This document shows positions 30,559 through 40,527 of a stretch of 64,000 nucleotides of DNA, one piece after another (the first letter of the stretch is position 1; each line of letters opens with the position of its first letter). A model generated the notes under the pieces. That model did not search any database. It was not told where the DNA came from and saw only the letters and a list, made by a program, of their open reading frames with translations. Position numbers and translations under genes: made by a program. The stretch comes from Orientallactaga sibirica (Eukaryota > Chordata > Mammalia > Rodentia > Dipodidae): contig JAEOAD010000040.1 of NCBI GenBank assembly GCA_036365145.1, forward strand, positions 14,979,501-15,043,500. Reading direction: 5' to 3'.

Positions 30559-30711
30559 GGTGCGCCAGGGCCTCTAGACACTGCAAACGAACTCCAGATG
30601 CATGCGCCCCCTTATGCATCTGGCTTACGTGGGTCCTGGAGAATCAAGCCTCGAACCGGGATCCTTAGGCTTCACAGGCAAGCGTTTAACCACTAAGCCA
30701 TCTCTCCAGCC
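30443..30711 (-). mobile_element. tRNA-derived SINE, type A
   Basis: Reverse copy with (GA)n at 30517-30554 and exact 15-bp TSD TGTACCTGTATTTTC at 30428-30442 and 30712-30726, so a fairly recent insertion. Confidence 0.96.
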
Positions 30712-30726
30712 TGTACCTGTATTTTC

Positions 30727-31435
30727 TTTTTCTTTGCGGAATTAACCCCCCTCCCCTCTGTTTGAATGAGCATCTCTTGACAGCCACCCAGTGGGCCCCA
30801 CTGCCACTCAGTGAGTGGCAAACAGTGTCAACAGCACATGTCCACTGCTGGTCACATAAATCTCATCAGAGACACCTTATCACTCAGTCTCACCCTTTGA
30901 GTAAATAAAGAAAGGCTAAGAAGTGGTGTGAAGGCTCAGCTTACTGCCAAATACGGGAGCTGCTTGTGTTCATGCAAGGGCGGAGCTGGTTGTCCTCAGG
31001 AGGCATTCGACACAGCCAGTCCCCATTCTCCCCCCCTCCCCCTCCACACAGACACGCTTCTAGAAATTAGTTCTTGGAGGTATTAGATCTGCTTAGTCCA
31101 GAAATCCTTGAACCATGATTTGCAGGAGATACGAACAGGAAGACAACTGCACCGACAGAAACCAAACCATCTGGAGAGTCAGAATCGAGTCACAAGAGCA
31201 GTGGGCCGGGGGGATGGGAACGAGAGGGGTAAGGCGGTAAGGAGAGCAAGAGAACTAAGACCTGGATGTCAGTTATAGGAGAGCAGGCATTTATTGATGC
31301 TCTCTAACCTCAGTTGCTTCAGGCAAAGGAGAATGATGATAGTGATATTTAAAAGAGTTCTCTTGGCTTGAAGGCATGGCTCAGTGGTAGAACACGTATA
31401 AAACAACACACGATGCCCCGACTTGTGCCATAGCA
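30727..31435. other. Repeat-poor stretch
   Basis: Unique sequence, including a direct echo CAGTGGGCCCCACTGCC and CAGTGAGTGGCAAACAGTG. No exon or repeat identified. Confidence 0.45.
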
Positions 31436-31438
31436 CCC

Positions 31439-31548
31439 GGAGAGAGAGAGAAAGAGAGAGAGAAGAGAAAAGGAGAGGGGAGAGAGGAAGGAGAAGAAAG
31501 AGGGAGGAAGGGAAAGCGGATAGAGAAGAGGAAAAGAAGAGAGAGAGG
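31439..31548. repeat. Polypurine tract (GA-rich)
   Basis: AGAGAG, GAAGGA and GGAGAG variants without pyrimidines over most of the length. The reverse frames give only Ser/Leu/Phe-rich shadows. Confidence 0.93.
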
Positions 31549-31737
31549 GCTGGAGAGATGGCTTAGTGGTTTGGCATTTGCCAGCAAAGCCAAAGGATCC
31601 AGATGCGATTTTCCAGGACCCACGTAAGCCAGATGCACAAGGGGGTGGTACACACATCTGGAGTTTGTTTGCAGTGGCTTGAGGCCCTGGCATGCCCTCT
31701 CTTTCTCAAATAAATAAATAAATAAATAAAATATATT
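31549..31737 (+). mobile_element. tRNA-derived SINE, CT tract lost
   Basis: Forward copy whose 3' CT tract is shortened to CTCTCTTTCTC. The tail is (AAAT)n at 31708-31731. Confidence 0.9.
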
Positions 31738-31750
31738 AAAGAATATTTGA

Positions 31751-31893
31751 GCTGGGTGTGGTGGCACATGCCTTTAATCCCAGCACTCGGGAGGCAGAGG
31801 TAGGAGGATTAAGGTGAGTTCAAGGCCACCCTGAGACTACATAGTGAATTCCAGATCAGCCTTGAAAAACCCTACCTTGAAAAACCAAAAAAA
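31751..31893 (+). mobile_element. B1 SINE
   Basis: Forward copy (GCTGGGTGTGGTGGCACATG) with a shortened 3' half. Its A-rich tail runs into a polypurine tract. Confidence 0.9.
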
Positions 31894-32098
31894 GAAAGAA
31901 AGAAAAAAGAGAGAGAGGGAATAGAAAGAGGAAAGAAAGAATAGAAGAGGAGAGGAGAGGGGAGGAGAGGAAGGAGAGGGGAGAGAGGAAGGAGAGGAGA
32001 GAGGGAAGAAAGGAAAGAGAAGCGAGGGAAGAGAAAGAGGGGAGAGAGAAGAGAATGGGAATAGAAAGGAGAAAGATAAAGAAGAGAGAGAGGGAATT
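31894..32098. repeat. Polypurine tract, about 200 bp
   Basis: GAGGAGAGG-type repeats grown from a B1 tail. Several ORFs here on the minus strand are Ser/Leu/Pro-rich shadows. Confidence 0.93.
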
Positions 32099-32142
32099 GA
32101 GTTCTTTGGGGGATACAAGAACATTGACTAAAATAACAGATT

Positions 32143-32430
32143 ATGGGGCTGGAGGGATCTGTAAGGTGATGACCTTGCAAGCGTGCCTAAATCCAGCTTC
32201 CAAATCTATGTTATATAAATTAAGAAAAGCCAGTTGTGGTGGTGTGTGCTTCAAATCCCGGTGCTGGAGAGACAGAAACAAGTGGATCCCTGGTGCTCAT
32301 TTGCCTGCCAATTTAGCGTGCTTTAGGTGACCCAGAGACCCTGTCTGAAAAATAGGTAGATGGTGCCTTAGGAATGCCACTTGAGGTTATCCTGTGGCCT
32401 CTACATGCACACACACATGTACACATACTC
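32143..32430 (+). mobile_element. B4-type SINE, old
   Basis: GGGGCTGGAGGGATCTGTAA head, a GTTGTGGTGGTGTGTGCTTC B1-like start, GAGACCCTGTCTGAAAAAT, then the CCTCTACATGCACACACAC end. Strongly diverged. Confidence 0.65.
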
Positions 32431-32434
32431 CTCC

Positions 32435-32548
32435 CCCTTTTTGAGACAAAGTCTTGTTATACAGCCTAAGCTAGACATGAAGTCTCAATGCCCCTGCCTC
32501 AGCCTCCTGAGTATTGGGATTACAGGCACGCACCATCACATTTGGCTC
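32435..32548 (-). mobile_element. Old B1-related SINE
   Basis: Reverse fragment (TTTTTGAGACAAAGTCTTGT start, TGGGATTACAGGCACGCACC end). Confidence 0.75.
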
Positions 32549-32569
32549 ATCTAATTTTTTTAAAGAAGT

Positions 32570-32760
32570 TTTTTTTTAAAAAAAAATTATTTTATTTATT
32601 TATTAGAGACACACAGAGAGAGGGAGAATGGGTGTGCCAAGGCCTCTAGCTACTGCAAACAAACTCCAGATGCATGTGCCACCATGTGCATCTGGCTTAC
32701 TTGGGACCTAGAGAATTGAACCTGGATCCTTAGGCTTCTGCTAAGCCATCTCTCCAGCCC
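32570..32760 (-). mobile_element. tRNA-derived SINE
   Basis: Reverse copy with a deletion near box A (TTAGGCTTCTGCTAAGCC); the head ends CTCTCCAGCCC. Confidence 0.9.
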
Positions 32761-32789
32761 TGGATCATTTAATTTTTAAAATAATCTAA

Positions 32790-32930
32790 GAACCAGGCAT
32801 GGTGGTACATTCCTGTAATCCCAGCACTTAGGCGGTAGAGGCAGGAGGATCAGGAGTTCAAGTTGATCCTTGCGTATATAACAAGTTCCAGGCCAGCCTG
32901 GGCTATGTGAAGTTTTGTCTCAATCAGTAG
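32790..32930 (+). mobile_element. Old B1-related SINE
   Basis: AACCAGGCATGGTGGTACAT start, GGCCAGCCTGGGCTATGTGA centre-right and TTTTGTCTCAATC end. No clear tail. Confidence 0.75.
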
Positions 32931-33647
32931 GTAAGTGAATAAATATATAAATAATAATCTAAGAGATGAGGTGCTTTCATTGACTTACAGGGTAAGAAAG
33001 CCAGAATTTGGAGATTGCATTTATATAGACTGCAGTGAAAGAAAAAATCACAGTGTTGAGATGAAAATCCGTGTCTGTGGGATTGTGCAAAGTTCCGTGG
33101 CAAATGTAAGAGTGGAGTTGATAGGAGTGGGATCAAGGGCAAATGGGAGGAAAATGAGGAAGATCTTGACCAAGGGCAGGCAGAAAGTCCAAGCTGACAC
33201 TGCGATTGGGAAAGCCAAGCACATGATGGGCCGGTTGTTAGATGTGCTCTGTGGCAGAGAATCTCTTACCCTGCGACCTTCAGCCTCAGAAACCACCGGA
33301 ACTACAAGGAGTCAAGGAACTACAAGGGAAGGAGGGCGCCTATGCTCGTTTGACCACTGGTCTTTCATGAAACATTCAGGCGTTCCATATTTTCACACTC
33401 TGCCCTCTCCCAGGATGTCCACGGCACCCTCTCCTTCTGCCAAATTGAACGGCGGTTGAGAAATCTCCCAGCATTTCACGCCATGCCAAGAAGGGAGGCA
33501 TTTCCTCCTATGTACCTGTGTCTACTGATTTTAGAGAAAAACGTTTCCAGAAGTCCTGAAAGGATTCTCCCTCAGGTTCAAGGTATCAGGATTGGAGACA
33601 TGACCACACGTAAACAGTCCATGGCAAAAGAAAGGAACTGTTGTTGG
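32931..33647. other. Repeat-poor stretch with a chance ORF
   Basis: A 174-codon frame (32935-33459) starts just after the B1 end and shows no signal peptide, domain or repeat. The opposite strand is also partly open. I do not call it a gene. Confidence 0.4.
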
Positions 33648-33885
33648 TGCCCAATGTTTGCAGGGGACTGGTGCCAGGACTTCTCCATGTCCATTTCCAG
33701 GAATGCTTGGGTCCCCATATAAAATGACACCTTATTTGCATCTCTTCCAGTATACCTCAAGTTAGAAGCATAATTTATTAAGTGATGCAACATAAATGCC
33801 ATGTAAGTAGTTCTCATATTGTATTTATTGTTCAGAGGATACTAACAAGTAAAACACAGTCTGCACATAGTAAATCCAGAGGCAA
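33648..33885 (+). mobile_element. MER2/Tigger-like DNA transposon fossil
   Basis: The order matches MER2-type elements: GGACTGGTGCCAGGACTTC, CCCCATATAAAATGAC, TTATTTGCATCTCTTCCAG, GTTCTCATATTGTATTTATT, then AGTCTGCACATAG. No transposase is present. The family is from memory. Confidence 0.55.
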
Positions 33886-34012
33886 TTTTTCTCCACCTAG
33901 TGGGCATGTGCGACCTTCTGCTGGCCTCACCTTTGTGCGTCTGGCTTATGTGGGATCAGGAGAGAGGCTTCACAGGCAAGCACTTTAGCCACTAAGCCAT
34001 CTCTCCAGCCCT
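33886..34012 (-). mobile_element. tRNA-derived SINE, type C, partial
   Basis: Reverse copy lacking tail and GA tract. It starts at the type C segment and ends CATCTCTCCAGCCC, with box B deleted (GGATCAGGAGAGAGGC). Confidence 0.85.
33892..33903 (-). promoter_or_regulatory. CTCF-like core (type C SINE)
   Basis: Minus strand reads CCACTAGGTGGA, one mismatch to CCASYAGRKGGC at the last base. Confidence 0.28.
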
Positions 34013-34028
34013 CCTCTCTCTCTCTCTT

Positions 34029-34041
34029 TTAAAAAGTATTT

Positions 34042-34115
<74 letters not shown>

Positions 34116-34276
34116 GGACACAGAAGGAGGGCCTCTAGGCCTCTAGTTGCAAACAAAAACTCCAGGTGCATGTGCCGCCTTGTGCATCTGGCATTGTGTG
34201 GGCACTGGGGAATCCAATTTGGGTCATTAGCCTTTGTAGGCAAGCACCTTAACCACTGAGCCATCTCTCCAGCCCC
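34029..34276 (-). mobile_element. tRNA-derived SINE with (ATTT)n and (GA)n
   Basis: Reverse copy with ATTT units at 34040-34071 and a GA run of about 36 nt at 34076-34112. The head ends CATCTCTCCAGCCCC. Confidence 0.93.
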
Positions 34277-34411
34277 TCTCTCCTTAATATAGACTGTTTG
34301 CCTACATTTTCATTCCTTCCCCTTCTCTTTCTTCCCCTCTCCTTTCTTTTCTCTCCTCTCCTCTCCAATCCCCTCTCTTTTTCTTTTTCTTATTTTTATA
34401 AATATTTTTAG

Positions 34412-34645
34412 GGGCTGGAGAGATGGCTTAGCAGTTAAGGAGCTTGCCTGCAAAGCCTAAGGACCCATGTTCAACTGTCCAGATCCCATGTAAGCCAGAC
34501 ACACAAAGTTGAGATAAGTACAAGGTTGCACATGCCCACTAGGTGGTGCAAGCATCTGGAGTTTGATTGCAGTGGCTGAAGCCCTGGCCTACCATTTCTC
34601 TCTTTCATTCTTTCTAAAATAAAAAATAAATAAATAAATTAAATT
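34412..34645 (+). mobile_element. tRNA-derived SINE, type C
   Basis: Forward copy with a near-consensus type C segment (AAGGTTGCACATGCCCACTA) and an (AAAT)n tail ending near 34640. Confidence 0.93.
34536..34547 (+). promoter_or_regulatory. CTCF-like core (type C SINE)
   Basis: CCACTAGGTGGT, one mismatch to CCASYAGRKGGC at the last base. Confidence 0.3.
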
Positions 34646-34857
34646 TATCATCAAAAGAGACAGAAAGAGACAGAAAGAGAAAGAGAGATAGAATGAGAGT
34701 GAATATGGGCAGGCAAGGACCTCCGGCCACTGTAAATCATCTCCAGACAGATTCTTGTACAACACTTTGTGCGTCTGACTTTACATGGAACTGTGGTATT
34801 GAACTTGAAACCATCAGGGTTTGCAGGCTTTAACCGCTTAGCCATCTCTCTATGCCT
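34646..34857 (-). mobile_element. tRNA-derived SINE, strongly diverged
   Basis: Reverse copy abutting the previous tail; box B complement is TATTGAACTTGAAACC and the head ends CATCTCTCTATGCC. Probably one of the oldest copies. Confidence 0.8.
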
Positions 34858-34907
34858 CCTTTCTCCTTTTATCTTTTTATTATTTTTATATATTTTTATT
34901 ATCATTG

Positions 34908-35053
34908 TTTGGTTTTTCGAGGCAGGGTGTCAGTCTAGCCCAGGCTGACCTGGAATTCACTCTGTATTCTCAGGGTGGCCTTGAACTCCCAGCGACCCTC
35001 CTACCTCTGTGTTCTTAGTGCTGAATGAAAGACGTGCACCACCACGCCCGGCT
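34908..35053 (-). mobile_element. B1 SINE
   Basis: Reverse copy with the late segment altered (TGTTCTTAGTGCTGAATGAA). It ends CACCACGCCCGGC. Confidence 0.9.
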
Positions 35054-35865
35054 CTCCTATCTCCCTCTTTTTAAAGACATCCTTATTAACACCATGGAAC
35101 CTGCCTAGGCAACACTAAGGTCAATAATTCATTCAGCCATGAATAATTCTTAAGAGGAAAACCAAACCATCAAGATTGTTTTGGGAAGAAATCCTTTCCT
35201 CTTGTATTTTCAGAGCTACTCTGTCTTCCATTAGATACCAGGAAAACACAACCCTCCCTCCTTGCAACCACGATGGAGCCCAGCCCTGCTTGCTCGCAGT
35301 TGCTGGAACGGTGGGAAGAAGAGCCCAACATTAAACAGGGCTTCTCTGGTCCTGAAATGAGCAGTGGCAGGGAGCCCAGGATTAAAGACATAAATAAGCT
35401 GCAGTTTTCAGAGAGTTGCCAGCAGCCCTCTGAAACAGGAAGAGGACACTTACAGCCGTCCTGCTTACTCTCAACTTGGCCTACCGCTCACGCTCTGGGC
35501 TGAGACTCCCCGGCTGTCAAACGCCGGTCTTCCAGCTCACTCCGAGGGCACCAGGTTAAAGATGATGCCTGGGATACTGGGAAGTATGGTGGGGGCAGGT
35601 CCCAAGATAACCCCTCCATTTGGAGGAGCAGGAGGGGGTTATAAATGCCATTCCTTTTCTGGGAGATGGGCTATCAGAAGCCAGTAGGCTACTAGGAGAA
35701 CTAAAAACAAACAGAAAATGAAAAGGCTTTAGGATAATGGGGCCCAATTGGGGCTTTGCCATCCCGCCCTTACATACTGGGCCTGTCTGTGGCTTAGAAC
35801 TGCACTGCTTACACTTAGAAAGAGCTGGGACTAGTATTTTGTTGTTGTTGTTATTGCTTGTTTTT
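35054..35865. other. Repeat-poor stretch
   Basis: About 0.8 kb without recognised repeats. A 76-codon ORF (35273-35503, MEPSPACSQLLERWEEEPNI...) is open, but it has no domain, clear splice context or second-frame support. Confidence 0.4.
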
Positions 35866-35867
35866 GT

Positions 35868-36022
35868 TTTTCAGTTTTTCGAGATAGGGTCTCACTCTAG
35901 CTCAGGCTGACCTGGAACTAACTCACTATGTAGTCTCAGGGTGGCCTTGAACTCATGGCGATCCTCCTACCTCTGCCTCCCCGAGTGCTGGGATTAGAGG
36001 CGTGCGCCACCATGCCTGGCTT
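35868..36022 (-). mobile_element. B1 SINE
   Basis: Reverse copy with a (TTG)n-containing tail (35841-35856) and a small insertion (GGAACTAACTCACTATG). Confidence 0.92.
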
Positions 36023-36291
36023 GGGACTAGTATTTTAAACTTTGTGCATGTGAGCGCCTAAGCATTTGGGTTTGTCCAGTCTGTGAGCCTTTTCGAGGGA
36101 AGCAGGAAGCTCAATGCAAATTCAGGGATAACAGAACCCTTATGTGAACGCGTTATAGAGACACGGTTCTATCTGCCGGCCTGCTCACATCAAGCAGTGC
36201 TCAGTACCACTTTGTAGGGGCTTTATGCTGATGAGAATCGGGCCTTGGAGGGGAGCACTCTCTGTGTCATCATGCAATAAGGAAATATACG
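36023..36291. other. Repeat-poor stretch
   Basis: Short unique sequence without identifiable features. Confidence 0.4.
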
Positions 36292-36478
36292 GGGCTGAGG
36301 AGATGGCTAAACAGGCATTTGCTTGCAAAGCCTGGTGGTCCAGGTTCAATTTTCCAGTTCCCATGTAAAGCCAGATGCACAAAGTGATGCATGTATCCAG
36401 AGTTTGTTTATAGCCACAAGAGGTCCTAGTGCACCAATTCTCTCTCTCTCTACTTGTAAATACATAAATAAAAATCCT
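36292..36478 (+). mobile_element. tRNA-derived SINE
   Basis: Forward copy with box A altered (GATGGCTAAACAGGC). The CT tract is 36439-36453 and the tail is TAAATACATAAATAAAAATC. Confidence 0.9.
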
Positions 36479-36496
36479 AAAAAATATTCATTATAA

Positions 36497-36660
36497 CCGG
36501 GCGTGGTGGCGCACGCCTTTAATCCCAGCACTCGGGAGGCAGACGTAGGAGGATCACAGTGAGTTCGAGGACACCCTGAGACTACATAGTGAATTCCAGG
36601 TCAGGCTTGGCTCGAGTGAGACCCTACCTTGAAAAAACAAAAAACAAACAAACAAAAAAC
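36497..36660 (+). mobile_element. B1 SINE, young-looking
   Basis: Forward copy with CGGGCGTGGTGGCGCACGCC intact and an (AAAC)n tail. Confidence 0.94.
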
Positions 36661-36898
36661 ACAAAGAAAAAAGAAGTCGCAAGGCTTTATTTGAGAAGCT
36701 ATGGTGGATGTGTGTGTGTGATGAGATGCTACTCATAAGTGGGCACAGTTACAGAGTTGTCAAGTGGAAGCTTCTGGGACAAGGTGGGCTTTGACCTGGG
36801 GCTTAGAGGATGAAGGCTCTGTACAATTGAAGAGAAAGGAGGAAGATTAAGGAAAGTGCAAACAGTAGCTGCATGAGAGTACTGTTTTACTAAAATAC
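36661..36898. other. Repeat-poor stretch
   Basis: Short unique interval with a small (TG)n at 36709-36720; nothing else supported. Confidence 0.4.
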
Positions 36899-36927
36899 TC
36901 TTATTTATTTATTTGAAGGAAATAGAT

Positions 36928-36972
<45 letters not shown>

Positions 36973-37116
36973 GAAGAATGAATGAAAGAAAGAATAGGCA
37001 CACCAGGGCTTCCTGCCATTGCATATGAAATCCAGACAATATGCCACTTTGTGTGTCCAGCAGGCCAGCAGGCTTTGCAAACAAGTGCCTTTAACTGCAG
37101 AGCCACCTCCCCAGCC
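36899..37116 (-). mobile_element. tRNA-derived SINE with (GATA)n
   Basis: Reverse SINE whose purine run became (GATA)n: about 12 units at 36927-36971. The body is shortened between CCAGACAATATGCC and the head, which ends CCACCTCCCCAGCC. Confidence 0.85.
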
Positions 37117-37235
37117 TGAGCACTATTCTTTCATGTGGGAGTCTTTGCCCAGCCTTATTCATCTACTTAAGACTCTTCTACCTGGAAGTCACTATCATGG
37201 TCTTCCATTGCTGTTCTGAAAGGTCATTCTTTTTA

Positions 37236-37650
37236 TACTTTGCAGCTTTATTCAGATATAAACAAACTGTAATAAACCACACATAAAATATATCCTTTAA
37301 TAAGTTTTAAAATTTTTTGTTTATTTTTTATTTATTTGAGAGAGACAGAGAGAGAAAGAGGCAGATAGAAACAGAATGGGCATGCCAGGTCCTCCAGCCA
37401 CTGCAGATGAATTCCAGATGCATGTGCCACCTTGTGCATCTGGCTTATGTGGGTCCTGGGGAATCGAGACTCGAACTGGGTCCTTAGGCTTCACAGGCAA
37501 GTGCTTAACCACTAAGCCATCTCTCCAGGCCCCTTTGATAAGTTTTGACATATGTATACCATTGAAACTTTCACCACAATCAATATAGACAACATATCTA
37601 TCATCTCTGAAAAGTTGTAATCATCTTTTTAAACAAGAGCTCCATATTAA
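37236..37650. mobile_element. Ancient L1 fragment split by a SINE
   Basis: Left part TTTATTCAGATATAAACAAA and right part TTCACCACAATCAATATAGA resemble old mammalian L1 3' sequence. They rejoin at the TSD ATAAGTTTT. Confidence 0.5.
37319..37532 (-). mobile_element. tRNA-derived SINE, type A
   Basis: Reverse copy with ATAAGTTTT on both sides (about 37301-37309 and 37538-37546). It has the longer GAATCGAGACTCGAACTGGG box B variant. Confidence 0.92.
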
Positions 37651-37654
37651 TTCT

Positions 37655-38260
37655 GCTGAGAGTCTAAAGATCAGCTCCTTTGCCGTCTCTTACGTCAAGG
37701 TCCCTTCCACTCACACCACAGAACACAGATCTCATGTTCTTTTCAGGAGGGAAGAGTGATTTTCAGAGACAGGATAGTCCACGCTGGCCTCAAACTCAAT
37801 CTTTCTTCCTCAGCCCCTGAGTGCTGGGATTGCAGGTGTGCAGCACCTGCCTGGCATTATGCTTTAGTCATAATTACAAGAGCTCACTTCACTAAGAGCG
37901 TTTGGTAGGCTGGCGTTTTGTTTATTTCGTTATTCTTCCTAAAGAGAATTCCAGAAAGGTACTTACTAATTCTATTCCTGTCTCAGCAAGAGAGAGCAAG
38001 CTGTAGAGAGGCCAGGCACTTGCCAGGTCTGACAGTTAGTAGATGAAAGGGTCCCTGTTGGATTTCAAATCAGCTTGCCTTTGGGGAATAACCTCAAAGA
38101 TCTATCTTCTGAGAGCTTTGTAAAGCTTTTGAAGGCAAGAGCTTGTGTGCCTGGTACCCAGGCAAGGAGGACATTAACAATGAGGTGGATTATCATTGAA
38201 TCCTGATCTTGCATCATCCAGGGAGCGCAAGTTGGCTTGCTCAGCTTTCAAAAGTAAGAC
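37655..38260. other. Mostly old repeats, no gene
   Basis: Holds an old reverse B1-like fragment at 37755-37858 (CACGCTGGCCTCAAACTCAA) and a reverse MIR-like piece at about 37960-38075 (GGCACTTGCCAGGTCTGACA, then AGTTAGTAGATG). The rest is unique. Confidence 0.5.
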
Positions 38261-38262
38261 CA

Positions 38263-38430
38263 GGGGCTGGAGAGATAGCTTAGGTGCTTGCCTGCCAAGC
38301 CTAATGACCGGGGTTCAATTCCCCCACAAAGCAGCACATGCATGTGAAGTTTTGCTTTTACCAGCTGGAGGCCCTGGTATGCCCATTCTCTCTGTCTGCT
38401 TGCAAATACATAAATAAAAAATATTTTTTA
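38263..38430 (+). mobile_element. tRNA-derived SINE, shortened
   Basis: Forward copy missing the CCAGATG-type middle (CCCCCACAAAGCAGCACATG). The tail is ATACATAAATAAAAAATATT. Confidence 0.88.
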
Positions 38431-38679
38431 AAAGTGAGCCCATATCAATTCACCCTCGTAGCAACAGTGTGCGAACCCTATTCTCCACATCCTTCCCCCT
38501 GCTGGTCATTCTAACAGCCATTCTAACAGACGTGCGGTGACGCCTCATGGTGGTTTTGATTTGCTTTTTCCCGATGGTTAGTATGCATTCCCGTGTTCAT
38601 TCCGGCATCATTTGCAGTAGACATAATGTGGAAACAGCCCAGATGCCTGTCGTCAGATGAATGAATAAAGAAAATCACA

Positions 38680-38773
<94 letters not shown>

Positions 38774-39000
38774 GAGAAAGAGAGAGAAAGAGGGAGAGAG
38801 GAATATTATTCAGACCTTTAAAAAAAAAAAGAGGGGGCTGCTGCCATTTGCGTCAACACGATAAACCTGGAGGGCGTTAGGCTAAGTGAAATTATCCAGA
38901 TGCTGAGAACCAGATTCTGCACGATCTCACGTACATGTGGAACCTAAAAAAGTCAAGTTCATCTAAGCAGAGTGGGACAGCTGTTCCCAGGCTGGAGATT
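38431..39000 (+). mobile_element. Ancient L1 fragment (L1M-type)
   Basis: Clear phrases of the L1 ORF2-end/3' region: TGGTTTTGATTTGCTTTTTC, GAATGAATAAAGAAAAT, GAATATTATTCAG, AACCTGGAGGGCGTTAGGCT and GTACATGTGGAACCTAAAAA. It is interrupted by a large CA/GA microsatellite. No intact frame. Confidence 0.82.
38674..38800. repeat. (CA)n(GA)n microsatellite in L1
   Basis: About 25 CA units (38677-38727), then (GA)n and GAAAGA units to 38800. It lies where L1M elements normally have a short TATATACACA run, so it grew from that seed. Confidence 0.95.
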
Positions 39001-39827
39001 GTCTATGGTGTCTTCATGAAGTGGAGGGAAAAGTGGGCCCATCTCTTCTGCCTCCTACAAAAGAGTTTCGGTGATCCTGAGTAGAAGTGTGTATGGGGGG
39101 GGGGCGCGTGTGAAGGCCCCTCTGTCCTTTGTTACCCCATGGTCTCAGCGAGCCTTTCTCGAAACCAAGCCAGGACCCTCCACATGCCTGGCAGAGAGGA
39201 TCTTGGTCCAGAAGCAACTGCAAGATGGTCATCGCTGTTCTAACCTTTCCTCCTGACCTGCTCTATGCTGGGGAATGAGGAATCTGTTCGAAGACACTGT
39301 GGAAAGGTCCCATTGGCCGGCCTGTTTATCCTCACAGGGCAGTTTCTTGGCTGCGCAGGCTCTGTTAATTGTCCCCAGCTCAGGAGCCTTTGAAGGGATA
39401 AAAGGCAGATTGCACACACACACACACACATACACACACACACCAGTGTTTATCACACACGTCTTTCCAGGGGGTCCCTGTCACAGGAAGGGGCACGTCC
39501 TTTTCTTCAGATGCCAGTTCTGCTGCCTGGGGTTGTCTTGTGCAACTCCACCAGCTGCCTTTGAACAGAGGCTTCTGCCGACTCACTGGAGAAGGCGTGT
39601 TTCTGCTCACGGGCAGACCACTTAGGAAGCTGCATTATGAAAGCATTTATGGAGGGGCGGCTCAGGGTGGGAAATACGTTGTGGTGAAGTTTTGATCATC
39701 TGTTTCTGCATCATGATACCTCATTCTCCAAGCCCTTCCAGACAATGCCTGAGCTGTCCTCAGAAAGCAAATTTCTCCCCTGTTGTCTCAGCAGCATTCC
39801 CTCCTGTCCTTTCATATTTCTTTTTTT
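39001..39827. other. Repeat-poor block with a promoter-like arrangement
   Basis: Contains a reverse CCAAT box (CATTGG, 39311-39316), GTTAAT (39364-39369) and a TATA-like GATAAAAGG (39397-39405), followed by (CA)n at 39414-39442. ORFs up to 116 codons lack domains. Confidence 0.3.
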
Positions 39828-39907
39828 AAATATTTCTTATATTTATTTGAGAGAGAGTGAGAGAAAGAGGCATATATATATATATACATATATATGTATA
39901 TATATAC

Positions 39908-39946
<39 letters not shown>

Positions 39947-40075
39947 ATGGGCCTCTAGCCACTGCAAATGAACTCCAGACACATGCACCACCTGTGCATC
40001 TGGTTTACATGGGTTCTGAGGAATCAAACCTGGGTCCTTAGGTTTGCAGGCAAATGTCTTAACTACTAGACCATT
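39828..40075 (-). mobile_element. tRNA-derived SINE
   Basis: Reverse copy with a (TA)n insertion (39874-39905) followed by (GA)n at 39907-39946. Diverged head (CTAGACCATTGATCTG). Confidence 0.85.
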
Positions 40076-40084
40076 GATCTGTCA

Positions 40085-40116
40085 ATATATTTCTTTTTTA
40101 AATTTTTTATTTAGTT

Positions 40117-40150
<34 letters not shown>

Positions 40151-40295
40151 ACATGTGGGTACCCCAGGGCCTCTTGTCAAACTCCAGACACATGTGCCAC
40201 TTTGTGCATCAGGCTTTACATGGGTACTGGGGAATCAAACCCAGGCCAACAAACTGTGTAAGCATCTTTAATCACAGAGCCGTTTCCAAGCCCCC
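40085..40295 (-). mobile_element. tRNA-derived SINE, old
   Basis: Reverse copy with (GA)n and GCGAGCGAGC at 40118-40149. The head ends GAGCCGTTTCCAAGCCCC. Confidence 0.85.
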
Positions 40296-40302
40296 TATAT
40301 TT

Positions 40303-40309
40303 CTTTTTT

Positions 40310-40357
<48 letters not shown>

Positions 40358-40527
40358 TTTCTTTTTTCTTTTTTTTCTTTTTTTGGTTTTTCGAGGTAGG
40401 GTCTCACTCTGGCCCAGGCTGACCTGGAATTCACTATGTCGTCTTAGGGTGGCCTTGAACTCATGGCAATCCTCATACCTCTGCCTCCTGAGTGCTGGGA
40501 TTAAAGGTGTGTGCCAACACACCCGGC
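40303..40527 (-). mobile_element. B1 SINE with (TTTC)n tail
   Basis: The B1 body is 40384-40527. Its tail on the left has grown to about 75 bp of TTTC units (40305-40380). Confidence 0.93.

Noticed and set aside
32935..33459. 174-codon plus-strand ORF, the longest in the window
   Set aside because: It begins right after an old B1, shows no signal peptide, domain or compositional pattern, and the minus strand is also partly open. No splice or promoter context supports it.
35273..35503. 76-codon ORF in unique DNA
   Set aside because: Open but short, no domain, no convincing start context or neighbouring splice signals. Kept only as part of a repeat-poor block.
36927..36971. Regularly spaced short repeats, considered as a CRISPR-like or satellite array
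   Set aside because: It is a simple (GATA)n microsatellite in a SINE; there are no spacers, and the window is mammalian.
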